From Onthophagus taurus (lineage: Eukaryota > Arthropoda > Insecta > Coleoptera > Scarabaeidae): a stretch of 64,000 nucleotides of DNA. Below are positions 9,534 through 21,134 of the stretch, in pieces (positions within the stretch are counted from its first letter, which is position 1; the number at the start of each line of letters is the position of its first letter). The position numbers and the translations under genes are program-made. The notes beneath the pieces were generated by a model. That model was not told where the DNA came from, made no database searches, and saw only the letters and a list, made by a program, of their open reading frames with translations. Where the stretch lies: the NCBI RefSeq assembly GCF_036711975.1, contig NW_027248940.1, positions 124,001-188,000 of the forward strand. Reading direction: 5' to 3'.

Positions 9534-10990
9534 ACACTCAGTTCCAAAAAAAGTGACGCACTTGATTTTTGACCTAATTTCAATATCTTATATTTTTTAA
9601 ACCAGTGGGCCGATTTTTATTATTTTTTTATTTTTTGGTAGCCAATTCTTTTTTGTCTTAAAAGAAAATTAAAAAGGTGGACATTTTTTCAATGACTCCT
9701 GGATGGTAGTGGAAAAACTGGAACCATGTTTTTTTCCTAATTTTTGACTCACCCTGTGTATTAATCAAGTAATGGTATAGAAAGTACTTACACCCTATAT
9801 GAAAGACGTTTCTTTTATGAGCATTTTGTTTTTTTATTCATTAATTTATCTCTAAAATTGTCCGAATTGAAGCTTTTTTGTTGAAACCTTACGTTTATCC
9901 CACAGATTTAAGAAGTATGATCACATTGTCAAACAATTGACGTTGCCATAGCAATTAATTTGTCGTTGTGTCATTAATTAATTACAAAAAAGTTTTGTAG
10001 TGATTAAAATTACATGAAATGCCTCAAATAAATCCAGAACAAGTATCAAGATTAGTTGCTTTAGTAAACGATGGGCGTGGTAAACGTTACGCCGCTCGTG
10101 CAGTGGGAGTCCATGAAGCAACTGCTCGTAGAGCAATCCGCAAGTACGAACAAACAGGAAGCACTGCTCGGAAGGTGGGTTCTGGTCGCCCTAGAAAAAC
10201 GTCTCCAAGGCATGATCGTTTCTTGAAATTGCGGATTTTACGGAATCGATCAAACACTGCGGTAAATGTTCAGCAAGATCTTCGCCAAATTCGTGGTGTT
10301 GTAATAAGTAAGCAGACGGTATGTAGACGTCTAAAAGAAGTTAATTTAAAAGCTAGGAGACCTGCGAAAGGTCCTAAATTATTGCCCGAACATCGTGCTG
10401 CTAGAAGAAATTTTGTTCAAAATTATGGAGAATGGAATATTCCTGAATGACGGACGAGTCAAGGTTTTGCCTTAACATGGTGGATGGAAGAAAAAGAGTG
10501 TGGAGAAGGACTGGTGAAAGGTTTAATCAGAATTTAATAACAGAACGCGAAAGTTTTAATGGTGGGTCGGTTATAGTGTGGGGAGGTATGTCAATGAATG
10601 GAAAGACACCCCTCATGTTTTTCCGGTGAGGCGATTTTATATTGATGCAGAATAATGCCCGACCACACACCGCAGTAATAGTGCGAAACTTCTTAGAAGC
10701 TACGGGTATCACCACATTACAGTGGCCTGCGAAAAGCTCCGATATGAACCCTATGGAACATTTGTGGGATGAATTAGGGAGAAGGGTACGTTCTCGCGAG
10801 AGGCCTCAGGAATGCCTCGCAGAAATAGCAGATGCGTTAGTGGAAGAATGGGATCGTATACCAATGGAAACGATAAGAAACCTGATTTCCAGTATGCCGC
10901 TTAGATTAGAAACTCTTAGAGTTGCTAGGGGAGGCAATACACGGTATTAAGCAGTTATCCCAGTTTATAATTTAGTGTTTAATAAAACTT
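9534..10990. mobile_element. Tc1-like element, decayed
   Basis: A probable left end (ctcagttccaaaaaaagtga, near 9537) precedes a Tc1-type transposase frame. A clear matching right end could not be found, so the right boundary is approximate. It follows the truncated A2 fragment. Confidence 0.55.
10019..10950 (+). pseudogene. Tc1-like transposase, internally deleted, second catalytic Asp changed to Asn
   Basis: Frame 1 (10019-10450) opens MPQINPEQVSRLVALVNDG with two helix-turn-helix blocks and a GRPRK hook (GSGRPRKTS). Frame 2 (10447-10629) has the first catalytic Asp in TDESRFCLN and the VIVWGGMS motif. Frame 3 (10642-10950) has MQNNARPHTA and WPAKSSDMNPMEHLWDELG. Tc1 enzymes normally read QDNARPHTA there, so the second acidic residue is Asn. 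The roughly 30-40 residues that normally separate WGGMS from QDNARPH are mostly deleted. A stop between HTH and catalytic domain and a frameshift make it inactive. Confidence 0.85.
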
Positions 10991-11394
10991 TTTTAAAAAT
11001 TCGTATTTCCGTTCAGCATCTTTAATATGATCCCAAAAACACTGAAAACACTCGAATTATCTCTAATTTCCTCTAAACCTCTAATTTCCATTGATTCCGA
11101 AGTATATAGTGCGTTTAGTTGATTGGCCGACACCACACTATTGAAAATCTCCACATTCATATTGTTTTGTTGTTAACTGTAATGTCTAAACGGTTGAAAC
11201 GACTTGCCGTCATTGACACCATTATTGAGAATAATGTTTGGTTTTGCGGACGTCAATTCAGGAAATGAAAACGCTGAAGGTTTTATTAAGGAGCCTATAA
11301 ATAAACATACGCATTACAAATTGAAGCGAAGCGAGTCTTTTTACCATCACAGTTTTTTGGACGCTATGCAGTATGGAATTACTTCAAAACTAAT
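10951..11394. other. No gene recognised
   Basis: This contains a short decayed reading frame beginning at 11181 (MSKRLKRLAVIDTIIENNVW...) that I cannot assign and that quickly meets stops. It may be a further transposase N-terminus. Nothing else is visible. Confidence 0.4.
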
Positions 11395-11913
11395 CTGCCA
11401 AATCTTAAAACTATAGACTAGATTTGGTTTGTGAGTTTTGAAACATTTAAAGTTAACGTTTAAGAAAAAATTAAACGACTACGTTAAAATGGGTACGTTT
11501 CGAGCTATAACAAGACTTTGGAGGGCATTTGAAAACCGTTTCAAGTTTTTGTCGCGTCGATAACGCAGCATGTCGATAGTTGGACGACGCCGAACACACC
11601 TTCTTTCACTGCCAGAGGTGGGAACTCGGGCCAATAACGCCAGATATTCGTGGCCAGCATGAACAACCACGAAAGAGTTTGTGACAGCAGTTCTCAAAAC
11701 CAAGAAGGCGGAAATGACAAGAAGACGTGACAGCGCGCGCTGCTGTGTAATTGTACAAATGCAATCCTGGAAGAGGTGATGATGGAGGGAGCATTTCTCT
11801 TGGAGAGGAGGGTTTTTACTGGGCAGACACTGTCAGTCCCAGACTTTCGACTGAAACACACCTTACAAACACTTCTAGGCGCTAACAATAGGCCTGGGTG
11901 CGTAAAAGCGTTT
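11395..11913 (+). mobile_element. 3' remnant of an R1-type LINE
   Basis: At about 11577-11660 the plus strand reads LDDAEHTFFHCQRWELG followed by PITPDI, the C-terminal zinc-knuckle signature that closes ORF2 of R1-clade non-LTR retrotransposons. Stops interrupt it. The whole block recurs in inverted orientation at 60304-60824, where the motif reads VEHTFFHCQRWEIG, so it belongs to a repeat family. Confidence 0.65.
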
Positions 11914-12733
11914 TTTGTAATTCGCGACGGTAATGAAAGCTATAACAGTACTCAAACGGGTGCTGTAATGAGATTTTAGTAACATTTTATGGAACCAGTT
12001 CAAGTTGGTGACATTGGGTCATTAATTTTTCTAGTTGTCAATGTGACAATTTTTGTCTATGGATGTTTAAACACGTTCTTAACATCGAATACAAGATCCA
12101 CAATGATGAGGACATTGAACTCTGAGCAATTTCTCTTATTTTGGGAGGTGTACATGAAACATTTTTGTCAGGTGAATACATTTTGTGTTTTGACAGTTTC
12201 TAATTGTCAATTCAAATTTCTATTTTCAAGTGTTACGGTGTTACCAACTGCTACATACCTATTTCCCTACATTGTCAAAATTTATTTTATTTTTGAGAAA
12301 AAAAAAGGATAAAAACGCGAATTACAAAAAATAGCATAAAAAACACGTTTCATAAGACTTAAAGCACTCATTCATTAAAAAACTCGTGGCTTCGCCACTC
12401 ATTTTTCAACTTGAATTCGTGCATTTCAAACGTGTCTTACGAAACTTGTTTTTTAATATACTATTTTGTAATTCGCGACGGTAATGAAAGCTCTGACAGT
12501 ACTCAAACGGGTGCTGTAATGAGACTCCTTACAGCTTCCGATACTGTAATGAGATTTTAGTAACATTTTATGGGACCAGTTCAAGTTGGTGACATTGGGT
12601 CATTAATTTTTCTAGTTGTCAATGTGACAATTTTTGTCTATGGATGTTTAAACACGTTCTTAGCATCGAATACAAGGTCCGCAATGATGAGGACATTGAA
12701 CTCAGAACAATTTCTCTTATTTTGGGAGGTGTA
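11914..12733 (+). repeat. Tandem repeat units (unit 1 and first half of unit 2)
   Basis: Unit 1 (about 11914-12470) and unit 2 (from about 12471, continued at 17078-17316 beyond the insertion) share ttttgtaattcgcgacgg, a roughly 190-bp block with a weak hydrophobic ORF, and the palindromic gtggcttcgccac motif. Inverted copies lie at 59752-60303 and 60825-61288. The ORF (MEPVQVGDIGSLIFL...) recurs in each copy, but its conservation follows that of the DNA, so I do not call it a gene. Confidence 0.7.
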
Positions 12734-13680
12734 CAGGGTGTCCAAATTTCGATGGGTTTGCAGGGTATCTCAGTTATTATGAAAGATAGAAAGTTGCGGC
12801 TTTCGCGAACCTGAGCTACTTTTTTGTGAAACTTACACTGGCGTAAACCAAATTTTCATAGCCCTCTTCGTTTTTGATATACAGGGAGTGTTTGAAATTT
12901 ACGATTTTCAGACACCTCCTGTATCTCGGCTATCCGGAAACTCAATAAAAAACTAAAAACGGGTTCTAATAGATTTTTTCACGTTGAATCCAATGGTGCA
13001 CGTAGAATTTTTCTAGTCATCACGGTTTTTGAGTTATAAACACAACCCAAATACTGAATACTCAACTTCTGAAACACTTAACCCTTTATAACTCACAAAC
13101 CGTGATGACTAAAAAAATTCTACGTGCAGCATTGGATTCTACGTGGAAAAATCTATTAGAACCCGTGTTTACGTTTTCGGATAGCCGAGATATAGGAGGT
13201 GTCTGAAAATCGTAAATTTTGAAACACTCCCTGTATATCAAAAACGAAGAGGGCTATGAAAATTTGGTTTGCGCCATTATAAGTTTCACAAAAAAGTAGC
13301 TCAGGTTCGCGAAAGCCGCAACTTTCTATCTTTCATAATAGCTGACAAGGGAAGTATCAGAACTGTCCCTCACCGATTTTGTTGAAATTTGGTACAGCGA
13401 TAGTATGACCAAAAATAAGGTTTACGAATTTTTTTATGCGTGCTAATAAAGCCCCTGGGGCGAGTTATAAGGGTTGGAAATCGGGGCGAAATATATATAT
13501 TCGCTTATAGGCTGAAAACGAAAATAGCTATCGAAATGTGGTAAATGTAAACTGATATTCATTTTCAAAGAGCTTTCCATTGATATATCTCACATATATC
13601 TGAGGGCTTCAGGGGGTAAATTACCCCTAGTTTTTTGGAATATTTTAAAAACTACGTTTGGACCGAGGGTAATAAATACA

Positions 13681-14270
13681 ATGTTCAAAGCAGATAACAT
13701 ATTCGTTTTGGCATCAAAGTCTGGTAAACTGATTTCTGCTCATATGAAAAATTGGCTACAAAATGTCTATTTCCCAAACACCGGACCCAAATCATTACTA
13801 TTACTGGATTCTTGGAGTGGCCACTGCCCTGAAATTGTTAGTGAAGTAACTCCATCGGATGTTAAGTTTAAATATTTGTCTATACCTGCAGGGACAACAG
13901 GCCAAATTCAACCCCTAGATGTATTTGGTTTTAGAATATGGAAACATTTCATTAGAAGATTTTTTGATCAAGTTATTCTCTACCAGTACGATGTCAATTT
14001 GCATCAGCGAGATAATATTTTAAAATTGGAATCCTTAACGCTTCCCCACGATTTATTAATGTGTTTAAATACGCCTGTTTTGCATCTGGCTATATAGAGG
14101 AGAGACCAGAATAGTTTGAAAATCCTGTGGAGGTTTGCTTTTCCAATGAAAAACCTATGTGCGATATCTGTGGAGATATAGCTGTTATAACTTGTGCATG
14201 GTGTAAACAATCGTTGTGTTTAAAACATTTTTTCCATGATTTTCATTATTATCAACAATATATTGAATAA
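13681..14270 (+). pseudogene. C-family DDE transposase fragment with C-terminal Cys/His motif
   Basis: The frame has KSLLLLDSWSGHCPEIV, a central Asp strand like the pogo/Tigger 'LLLD...H' motif, then IPAGTTGQIQPLDVFGFRIW, equivalent to the 'P..TT..LQPLD' block that carries a DDE_1-type catalytic Asp. After a stop at 14095 the same frame continues with MCDICGDIAVITCAWC and CLKHFFHDFH, a CxxC-CxxC-CxxxH-H arrangement that probably binds zinc. The N-terminal half is missing. C2 carries a homologous fragment. Confidence 0.75.
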
Positions 14271-14933
14271 AAAACGTAAAAAAAAAAGAAATTAAATTAA
14301 TAATGTAGAATACAATTTGTGATAGTCAAACATTCTTTTGTCAGTTACTTTTTAACTCATTACTAATAAATATTTATATAATTATCCTAACTTTTGTGTT
14401 ATTTAAATAGAATAAGGATAAAAAACATTTTTCTGTAGGAGTATGAAAGTTATTAGCGAAAATATATTTTCTACCCCAAACTTCTAACCCTATTGTAAGT
14501 TCTTACAATAGTACTACCTAACGTATAAAAAAATCATCGTGGGAAATTGCACCAAAATCGACAAACAATTTTCGCAAAAAAAATTAATTTTTGGGGTGGT
14601 TAGGGTAGTTAACCCCAGCCACCTCTTAATGTCGTATATTGTTTATTTTAATGGGTAAATGTTAATTTACAACTAATTTATGGTTTTCTTCAAAACATTG
14701 TTCAAAAGTGTTACAGCTTATCACATTATTCTTAAGAGAAAAGGGGTTATCTATCATACCCCGTAATTTTGCAGGGGATGATCAGAGGCAAATAAGAAAA
14801 AACACATCATTAATATTTTTAAACGTACTATAAGGACACATAATATCGCCAAAATCGACAGGGTAGTTTTTAAAATATTCCAAAAAAGTAGGGGTAGTTT
14901 ACCCCCCTGAAGCCCTCAGATGTATGTGATATA

Positions 14934-16787
14934 CAAAGCTCGGATATTTCGGTACCGTCTCAGTAGCGTCGACAGCGCAGAACCTATGGGGCACGATTGT
15001 AAATGCACTCCGACCACCCGATATACCGTTCCGATCGCTCACACATCTACAAGCACGCTAGGCCTGCATTTATCCGTGTTGCGTTCCGAGTTTCATTTAA
15101 TATCCTTGTTATCTTCGTTAAAACCAATTATTTTTATGAATTAGAATTGTACGAATGTTTCAGTTTTTATAATTTCAAACCGATTGATTATTTTATTTAA
15201 TTATCATCGAATATTTTCTTGATTTTTGTTAATTAGAAGTGCCTTATTGTTTTAGGTTTTGTAGTTTAAAACTACTTCTATTCAGCCCTATTGTTTTAGT
15301 TTTTATAATTTATTTCAATGGCACACTTAATAGCGACTTTTGGCGATATGTTCACATTAATTGACGATAATGTAGCATTTTGCAACTGCTGTTCGGAAAA
15401 TATCGTGTTTCTTGCAAAGCGGCAGTAACTGCAGGTGCATATAGATACCAAAAAACATCAGCAAAACATGAAGGGACCATCGAGCAAAGAATTTTGAAGA
15501 CATTTGCCAAGCTTTTGTATCGGCGAATATACCTCTTTCAAAGCTCAATAATCCTAGTTTACGAGATTTATTTAAAAAATATACCAGGCGAGAACTTCCT
15601 GATGAATCCACAATTAGAAAACTGTACCTTTTACCTGAATATGATAAAACCATTGCAACAATAAAAGATAATATATCTGATTCTTACATATGGGTAAGCG
15701 CAGACGAGACAACAGATATTAAAGGTAGATGTGTGGTCAACGTAGTGGTAGGTATTTTGGATCCTCAGAGACATTATCGGCCCTATTTAGTGTCGACGGA
15801 ATTCAGAAATACCGTAAACGCAGAGGTCATATTTGAGATTATTAAAAAAGCTATTTTGAAAGTGTCCAATTCTCCGGAAAATATATTGGTATTACTTTTT
15901 GTATCTGATGCTGCAGCTGTGATGCTCAAAACCAGAAAGCTTTTACAGCAACAGTTTTCCAATATGCATTGGAAACATTAAACATGGAAATTACATTTAA
16001 CATGTTTAGCCCACGGATTACATCGGATTTGCGAATTTATCAGGGAAACTTATCCAGACGTTAACGTCTTAATTAACAATGTTAAAAAAGTTTTACTTAA
16101 AGCACCATTTCGGGTATCTTATATAAAGAAATGTTCCCCAACTTGTGTCTACCCCCACAACCTGTAATTACACGTTGGGGAACTTGGTTAGGAGCCGCTT
16201 TTTTTTATTACCACAATTTTGAGAACATACGATCTTTTATAAAAAAGTTAACAGTGAGTATTAAAGAATGTAAAAAAATTTTAGAGAGGGAAACCTTACA
16301 CAATGATCTCAAGTTTATTTACGAAAATTTTAAACAAATACCAGAAACGCTACAGTTTTTAGAAATACAGAATATTGAACTTGCTACGTCGATTTTTAGA
16401 CTTTTGAACCAATTAAAAAATGTAGATGCGGATTTTACTACAAAATTGCAGCATAAAATTCAGTTGTGATGTCGAAAGAACATTTTCTAGATTTAAAAAC
16501 ATTTTAACACCCAAACGGTCGTTATTTTCTGAAGTAAATTTAGAAAAAGTCATTATTATTCAATCATTTCACCAAATAGGAACTGAGAGTCGAGAAAAAT
16601 TATGATAAAATATATAATTACTTGCTTATTTAGCGTTAATACAGACCCTTGCTAACGCGCGCCTATGGATTACCATGACAACGCTGCAAACCAGAGAACT
16701 CGGGACCTTGGCTATGCGTCGCTCGTTAATAACGCAACATTCGTGAACTGGTCGACTGGACTTAGGTACCGAAGAATCCGAGCTCTA
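14934..16787. mobile_element. hAT transposon (1,854 bp) with 8-bp target duplication
   Basis: Ends CAAAGCTCGGATATTTCGG and TAGAGCTCGGATTCTTCGG (as TIRs) are flanked by gtgatata on both sides (14926-14933, 16788-16795). It contains a decayed hAT transposase. It is the parent type of the 548-bp MITE at 4204-4751. Confidence 0.92.
15318..16585 (+). pseudogene. hAT transposase, multiply frameshifted
   Basis: Fragments in shifting plus-strand frames give an N-terminal BED-like finger (FCNCCSENIVF followed by HIDTKKH), then YIWVSADETTDIKGRCVVNV, the hAT first-catalytic-Asp motif. Next come FVSDAAAVMLKTRKLLQQQF, PVITRWGTWLGAAFFYY (hAT 'RW' block) and finally CDVERTFSRFKNILTPKRS, the C-terminal hAT dimerisation signature. 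Several stops and frameshifts make it inactive. Confidence 0.85.
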
Positions 16788-17077
16788 GTGATATATCAAT
16801 GGAAAGCTCTTTGAAAATGAATATCAGTTTACGTTTACCACATTTCGATAGCTATTTTCGTTTTCAGCCTATAAGCGAATATATATATTTCGCCCCGATT
16901 TCCAACCCTTATAACTCGCCCCAGGGGCTTTATTAGCACGTACTATAAAAAAAATACGTAAACCTTATTTTTGGCCATACTATTGCTGTACCAAATTTCA
17001 ACAAAATCGGTGAGGGACAGTTCTGATACTTCCCTTGTGAGATACCCTGCAAACCCATCGAAATTTGGACACCTGTA

Positions 17078-17316
17078 CATGAAACATTTTTGTCAGGTGA
17101 ATACATTTTGTGTTTTGACAGTTTCTAATTGTCAATTCAAATTTCTATTTTTAAGTGTTACCAACTGCTACATACCTATTTCCCTACATTGTCAAAATTT
17201 ATTTTATTTTTGAGAAAAAAAAAGGATAAAAACGCGAATTACAAAAAATAGCATAAAAAACACGTTTCATAAGACTTAAAGCACTCATTCATTAAAAAAC
17301 TCGTGGCTTCGCCTCT
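17078..17316 (+). repeat. Second half of tandem unit 2
   Basis: It continues at catgaaacatttttgtcagg exactly where the unit was interrupted by D1 and ends at the ctcgtggcttcgcc motif. Confidence 0.75.
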
Positions 17317-17763
17317 GATGGCGTCTTTTACAATCAAGTACTCTCTACTGCCTCAGAAGAACCTTTGTTTTTAGCTGTAGTTTATGAGCTAATGTCTCGG
17401 CAGCTTTGCTGCCTCGGCTTAAAACCAACATATTCCTATTAAGAAAAGCTTTTTTTTGATCAAGTAAACTCCACTGACTCAGCAACATAACTCCTTCGGC
17501 TACAAAATAACATGTTGTCATAATAACGTGTCCCGGGCATTTCTATTTGTATTTTACTTATAATTAATAAAAAAACAATTTTAGTGCATAAGTAACCTTT
17601 ATTTTTAATAATCTAATTTATAATTCGATTAATTTAACAATTGAGGTGATTTGCCGAACTGCACAAAACAATCCTAATATCGACTAGAAAACTTTTAAAA
17701 TTACCTTTTTCAATTTGCGATTTAATTAGGAATGTGTTAACTCTTTCAATTAAAGAAAATTTT
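17317..17763. other. Downstream flank of the LPCAT3-like gene
   Basis: No gene. It contains a small GC-rich inverted motif (ggcagctttgctgcc, near 17401-17415) similar to the hairpins at 61888-62260. Confidence 0.5.
17598..17603 (-). terminator. Poly(A) signal AATAAA for the LPCAT3-like gene
   Basis: AATAAA on the minus strand, about 160 nt past the stop codon of the 17764-30288 gene. Confidence 0.5.
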
Positions 17764-18648
17764 TTATTCTCTATGTTGCTTTAAACTTTCAGGACCACCC
17801 TCACTGACACTACTAGTAGTAAATTCGCTTCGATAACTAACACCCTCGCCATCACTCGCTTGGGCGACGCGCTTCTTCGCCAACAAAATCCGCAATAAGG
17901 GGCCATAAATAATCGGCCATAAAATGTATAAATAAATCCCCACGTAATCGACGTTTGAGTAAGCTTTCCAATACCTATCGAATTTCAATAAAGCAAACGG
18001 AATCAAACACCACCCCATAAAAACGAATGTGTATAATCTCAAAAGTAAGTTAACCACGAGTGCAATGGAAGGAGTATTTTTTAACCACCCCCTCACATTT
18101 TCGTTCCTTTTCAAAATCGATTGCAAATCCTTTTCCAAATAAATCACCAAAAACTCAAACAAAAAACAAACGTAATAACCCGAATGAAATCCGTGCCAAA
18201 TTGCCAAAAATAACAACGAAGTTGCTTGGCTAACGTATCGATTATTTAAAAATTTTAATCGTTTATAAACGTATTGGAGAACCCATTGATTCGTGTTTAC
18301 GTTAAACGACTGAATGTAATGATTAAATTCGGTTGAGTTTTCTAGTATGGTTAACTTCACGTTTTCTAATCCGTTCCATTTTACTTCTCCTTTCTCATCG
18401 AGACCATTATGCGAAATCCCGAACAAAATTCCTCCGCCCTCGGCTAACAACCAGCAGGAAATATATTTATACAGCGTGTATCGCCCCCAAATTCCCAACC
18501 AAATCAATCGTTTCAATAAATTTAACTCCCCGTACTCATCCGAAATTATATAAGAATCATCGATGAACACACCCAAAATTTGAAACACAACAACGTAGAA
18601 TACTCCAAGAGAAAATCGGCGTAGAGCGTACGAAGTTGAATTTGGTGC
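17764..18648 (-). CDS. LPCAT3/nessy-like lysophospholipid acyltransferase, exon 2 (C-terminal)
   Basis: The exon opens at an AG acceptor (18650-18649) with APNSTSYALRRFSLGVFYVV and ends at a stop at 17764-17766, giving 294 codons. It has the MBOAT active-site pair: Asn in SFNVNTNQWVLQYVYKRL and the invariant His in LLFLAIWHGFHSGYY, within several membrane segments. Joined to exon 1 (29650-30288) in frame it gives about 507 residues, close to the roughly 490 usual for LPCAT3. Family role: reacylation of lysophospholipids in the ER membrane (Lands cycle). The C-terminus is hydrophilic (...SLKQHRE) without a clear dilysine signal. Confidence 0.9.
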   Translation of the reverse strand, partial: APNSTSYALRRFSLGVFYVVVFQILGVFIDDSYIISDEYGELNLLKRLIWLGIWGRYTLYKYISCWLLAEGGGILFGISHNGLDEKGEVKWNGLENVKLTILENSTEFNHYIQSFNVNTNQWVLQYVYKRLKFLNNRYVSQATSLLFLAIWHGFHSGYYVCFLFEFLVIYLEKDLQSILKRNENVRGWLKNTPSIALVVNLLLRLYTFVFMGWCLIPFALLKFDRYWKAYSNVDYVGIYLYILWPIIYGPLLRILLAKKRVAQASDGEGVSYRSEFTTSSVSEGGPESLKQHRE

Positions 18649-19202
18649 CTAAAATCAATTATTTACAAAAAAATATTTCTTTTAACCCTCCGTTAGGCGC
18701 GCATATATGCACTTCGGAGATGAATATCACAACTGTTCAATGAAAAAATTTGTTTCGCGAATTCTCGCGGTTTAAGAGGATGCTGTTATTTAGAAAACGG
18801 CTGGACGGATTTCAACGCGGTTTCCACTGAATTCTATGCAATAACTCTATATGTACGTCGAATTCAACAACAATTGAGATTCTCAACAAAAATTACCGTT
18901 GTAATATAATTATTATTTATAACTCCACGATGCCTTTTTCGATATTGATTCAAGTTAAGTTGCATCTCTCGATAAAAATTCATATTAACGTCATGGTGTG
19001 CAATCTTACTACTATAAAAATGTAAACCGAGATTTAGTACCCTCACAATCCACTGGATGACGTTGTAGACTGAATTTGCAGCAATCTGCATTATCTACAC
19101 AAACAAAGCGCTTGAAACCATAGAAAAATTTATGTGTATAGTAAAAACCACGAGAGCTGGCAGTGACAGATCGCTTAAAAATTGTATGAATCTTTGATTA
19201 TA
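18649..19202. repeat. Intron start of the LPCAT3-like gene; foldback-repeat end
   Basis: Positions 18895-18995 (ataactccacgatgcctttt and following) are an inverted, diverged match of 29385-29480 at the far end of the intron. This indicates two ends of one repeat family. No gene. Confidence 0.5.
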
Positions 19203-21130
19203 CAGGGTGGTCCGTTACTAATGGGACACAGAGCAACAGTGAATTCCTTACATTAAATTATTACGATTTAACCCAATTTATGTTAGTCCAATTGTTAATA
19301 ACAACGAAGATACAGATGGTTAAAGTTAATACTTTATTTTCGTTTTTCTTTAATAATTTCGTTGTCTCTTACATTATGAACATGAAAATTGGTACATTAT
19401 CATTTTTTAATACAATAAATAATAATTTGGTGTTAGTTTTGATTTATCTTTCAGATGGCGCTGTCTACCTTAAAAAACCACCCTTAAAGTAGTCATATCT
19501 TTTTCATCGTTAAAATTTTTACAACTCACATAACATAAAACAGAAATGCGTGATATGGTGTGCATATACGCTCAAGAAAAGTTTAATGGAAGGGAAGCGT
19601 GCAGAAGATATTTATTAAAATACCCCAACAGAAGACAACCAAATCACAAGTTATTTAAAAATTTGTATGACCGCTTAGGTGAGACTGGTTCATTTCGTCC
19701 TAAACGAAATACAGGTCGTCCAAAAAAGATTTCCGTTGATGAAGAAGATGAAGTTTTAGTACGAGTTAGTAACAACCCAAAAGTTAGCTCTAGACGTTTG
19801 TCAGCTGCAACCGGGTTAAGCAAGTCGTCAATTCTACGAAAATTAAAAAAAGAAAGACTGTATCCATACCATTTTGTACCTGTACACGCCTTACTGCCTA
19901 CTGATTTAAGAGTTCGGTTAGAATTTGCTAATTTTATCAAAAATCGAGTGCGAGATTATCTCGATATGAATTTTCCACGAAGATGGATTGGCCGAGGTAG
20001 TCATTACACTTGGCCACCACGAAGTCCCGATTGTAATCCTATGGATTTTTGCGTATGGGGATTTGTAAAATCCCTTGTTTACAAAGACAATCCTGAAACT
20101 CGTGAGGAACTGTGGCAAAAAATTGTAAAGGCAGTGGATATCATTAGGAATGAACAAATATTATTTAACATAAGAAGATCATTTTCTAAACGGATTGGAA
20201 AATGCATTGAAGCTAACGGTGGTCACTTTGAACACTTACTCTAATGCAGTTCATTTTAATTGTTATTATTGTTTCCTCTTTTTGTTCGATGTTATTATTA
20301 TTAAAATGTTTAAATAAATTATAATCGTTATTAAAATCGATTTTTAATATAGTAATTATGTTAATATTTTTGTAACATCAACTTATGTTTGTGGATAGTT
20401 AAATTATATCTGAAAGATAGATCAGAACTATACTAATTTATCATTTATCATCTTAAAAAGTAATAATATAAAAATTTTAATGTTCATAATTTAAGAAAAA
20501 GCGAAATTATTAAAAAAACAACGAAATTAAAATATTAACTTTAACCAACTCTATCTTCGTTATTATTAACAATTGGACTAAGATAAATTGAATTAAATCG
20601 TAATAATTTTACGATTTAACCCAATTTATCTTAATCCAATTGTAAATAAAGACTTTTTCACCGCCAACTAATGTTTATTGAGCATAGTGAAATTTTGCAA
20701 TGTGCGCTTAAACAGTGATTATCTCGGGAACGGAGAACTTTAGAGAATATTGATAGGTATACCAAATTTATGTAAAAATGTCTGAGAAACTGTTTTATGT
20801 TATGTGAGTTGTAAAAATTTTAACGATGAAAAAGATATGACTCCTTTAAGGGTGGTTTTTTAAGGTAGACAGCGCCATCTGAAAAAGAAATCAAAACTAA
20901 TACCAATTTATTATTTATCGTCTAAAAAAATACTAATGTACCAATTTTCATGTTCATAATGTAAGAGACAACGAAATTATTAAAGAAAAACGAAAATAAA
21001 GTATTAACTTTAACCATCTGTATCTTCGTTATTATTAACAATTGGACTAAGATAAATTGGGTTAAATCGTAATAATTATATGTAAGGAATTCAGTGTTGC
21101 TCTGTGTCCCATTAGTAACGGACCACCCTG
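19203..21130. mobile_element. Element G: mariner-like with long inverted repeats
   Basis: It begins CAGGGTGGTCCGTTACTAAT after TA (19201-19202), with the reverse complement ending at 21130 before TA. The arms match over about 340 bp (19203-19540 against 20780-21130), and a second internal inverted set lies near 20480-20640. It carries a deleted transposase and directly abuts E1. Confidence 0.85.
19546..20244 (+). pseudogene. DUF4817-type transposase of element G with catalytic centre deleted
   Basis: An uninterrupted 232-codon frame opens MRDMVCIYAQEKFNGREACR and has YPNRRQPNHKLFKNLYDRL, TGSFRPKRNTGRPKKIS, and a second HTH (SSRRLSAATGLSKSSILR). At about residue 130 it jumps straight to DLRVRLEFANFIKNRVRDYL and then GRGSHYTWPPRSPDCNPMDF. 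The segment that should hold the first two catalytic Asp motifs (DEA.F and QDGAPxH) is absent, while the third (SPDCNPMDF) is kept. Open reading is therefore preserved but catalysis is impossible. It could in principle bind the G ends as a repressor-like product; that is speculation. Confidence 0.85.
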
Positions 21131-21134
21131 TATA

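Larger units (their letters stand above)
13346..17037. mobile_element. Element C1: long-TIR DNA transposon with 3-bp target duplication
   Basis: The ends CAAGGGAAGTATCAGAACTG and the reverse complement are flanked by tga (13343-13345, 17038-17040). The TIRs exceed 250 bp. It contains a DDE transposase fragment (13681-14270) and a nested hAT (14934-16787). C2 at 38003-40271 is a second copy with a taa duplication, so the target is a 3-bp TNA. This fits Harbinger- or Zator-like target sizes; the superfamily is not settled. Confidence 0.85.
12734..17075. mobile_element. Element D1: mariner-like foldback, split by C1
   Basis: It begins CAGGGTGTCCAAATTTCGAT after TA (12732-12733) and ends with the reverse complement before TA (17076-17077). 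The left portion 12734-13060 folds back on 13070-13345. It is a non-autonomous relative of D2 (54880-57368), which carries the transposase. It inserted into repeat unit 2, whose halves rejoin exactly across it. Confidence 0.85.

Noticed and set aside
11989-12312. Recurrent hydrophobic ORF (MEPVQVGDIGSLIFL...) also at 12570, 59881-60225 and 61034-61219
   Set aside because: Conservation extends equally to the non-coding flanks of the repeat unit, copies differ by frameshifts and truncations, so it is a passenger of repeat DNA.
18864-19091. 75-codon minus-strand ORF in the LPCAT3-like intron
   Set aside because: Overlaps a repeat end duplicated at 29385-29480 and has no recognisable family.
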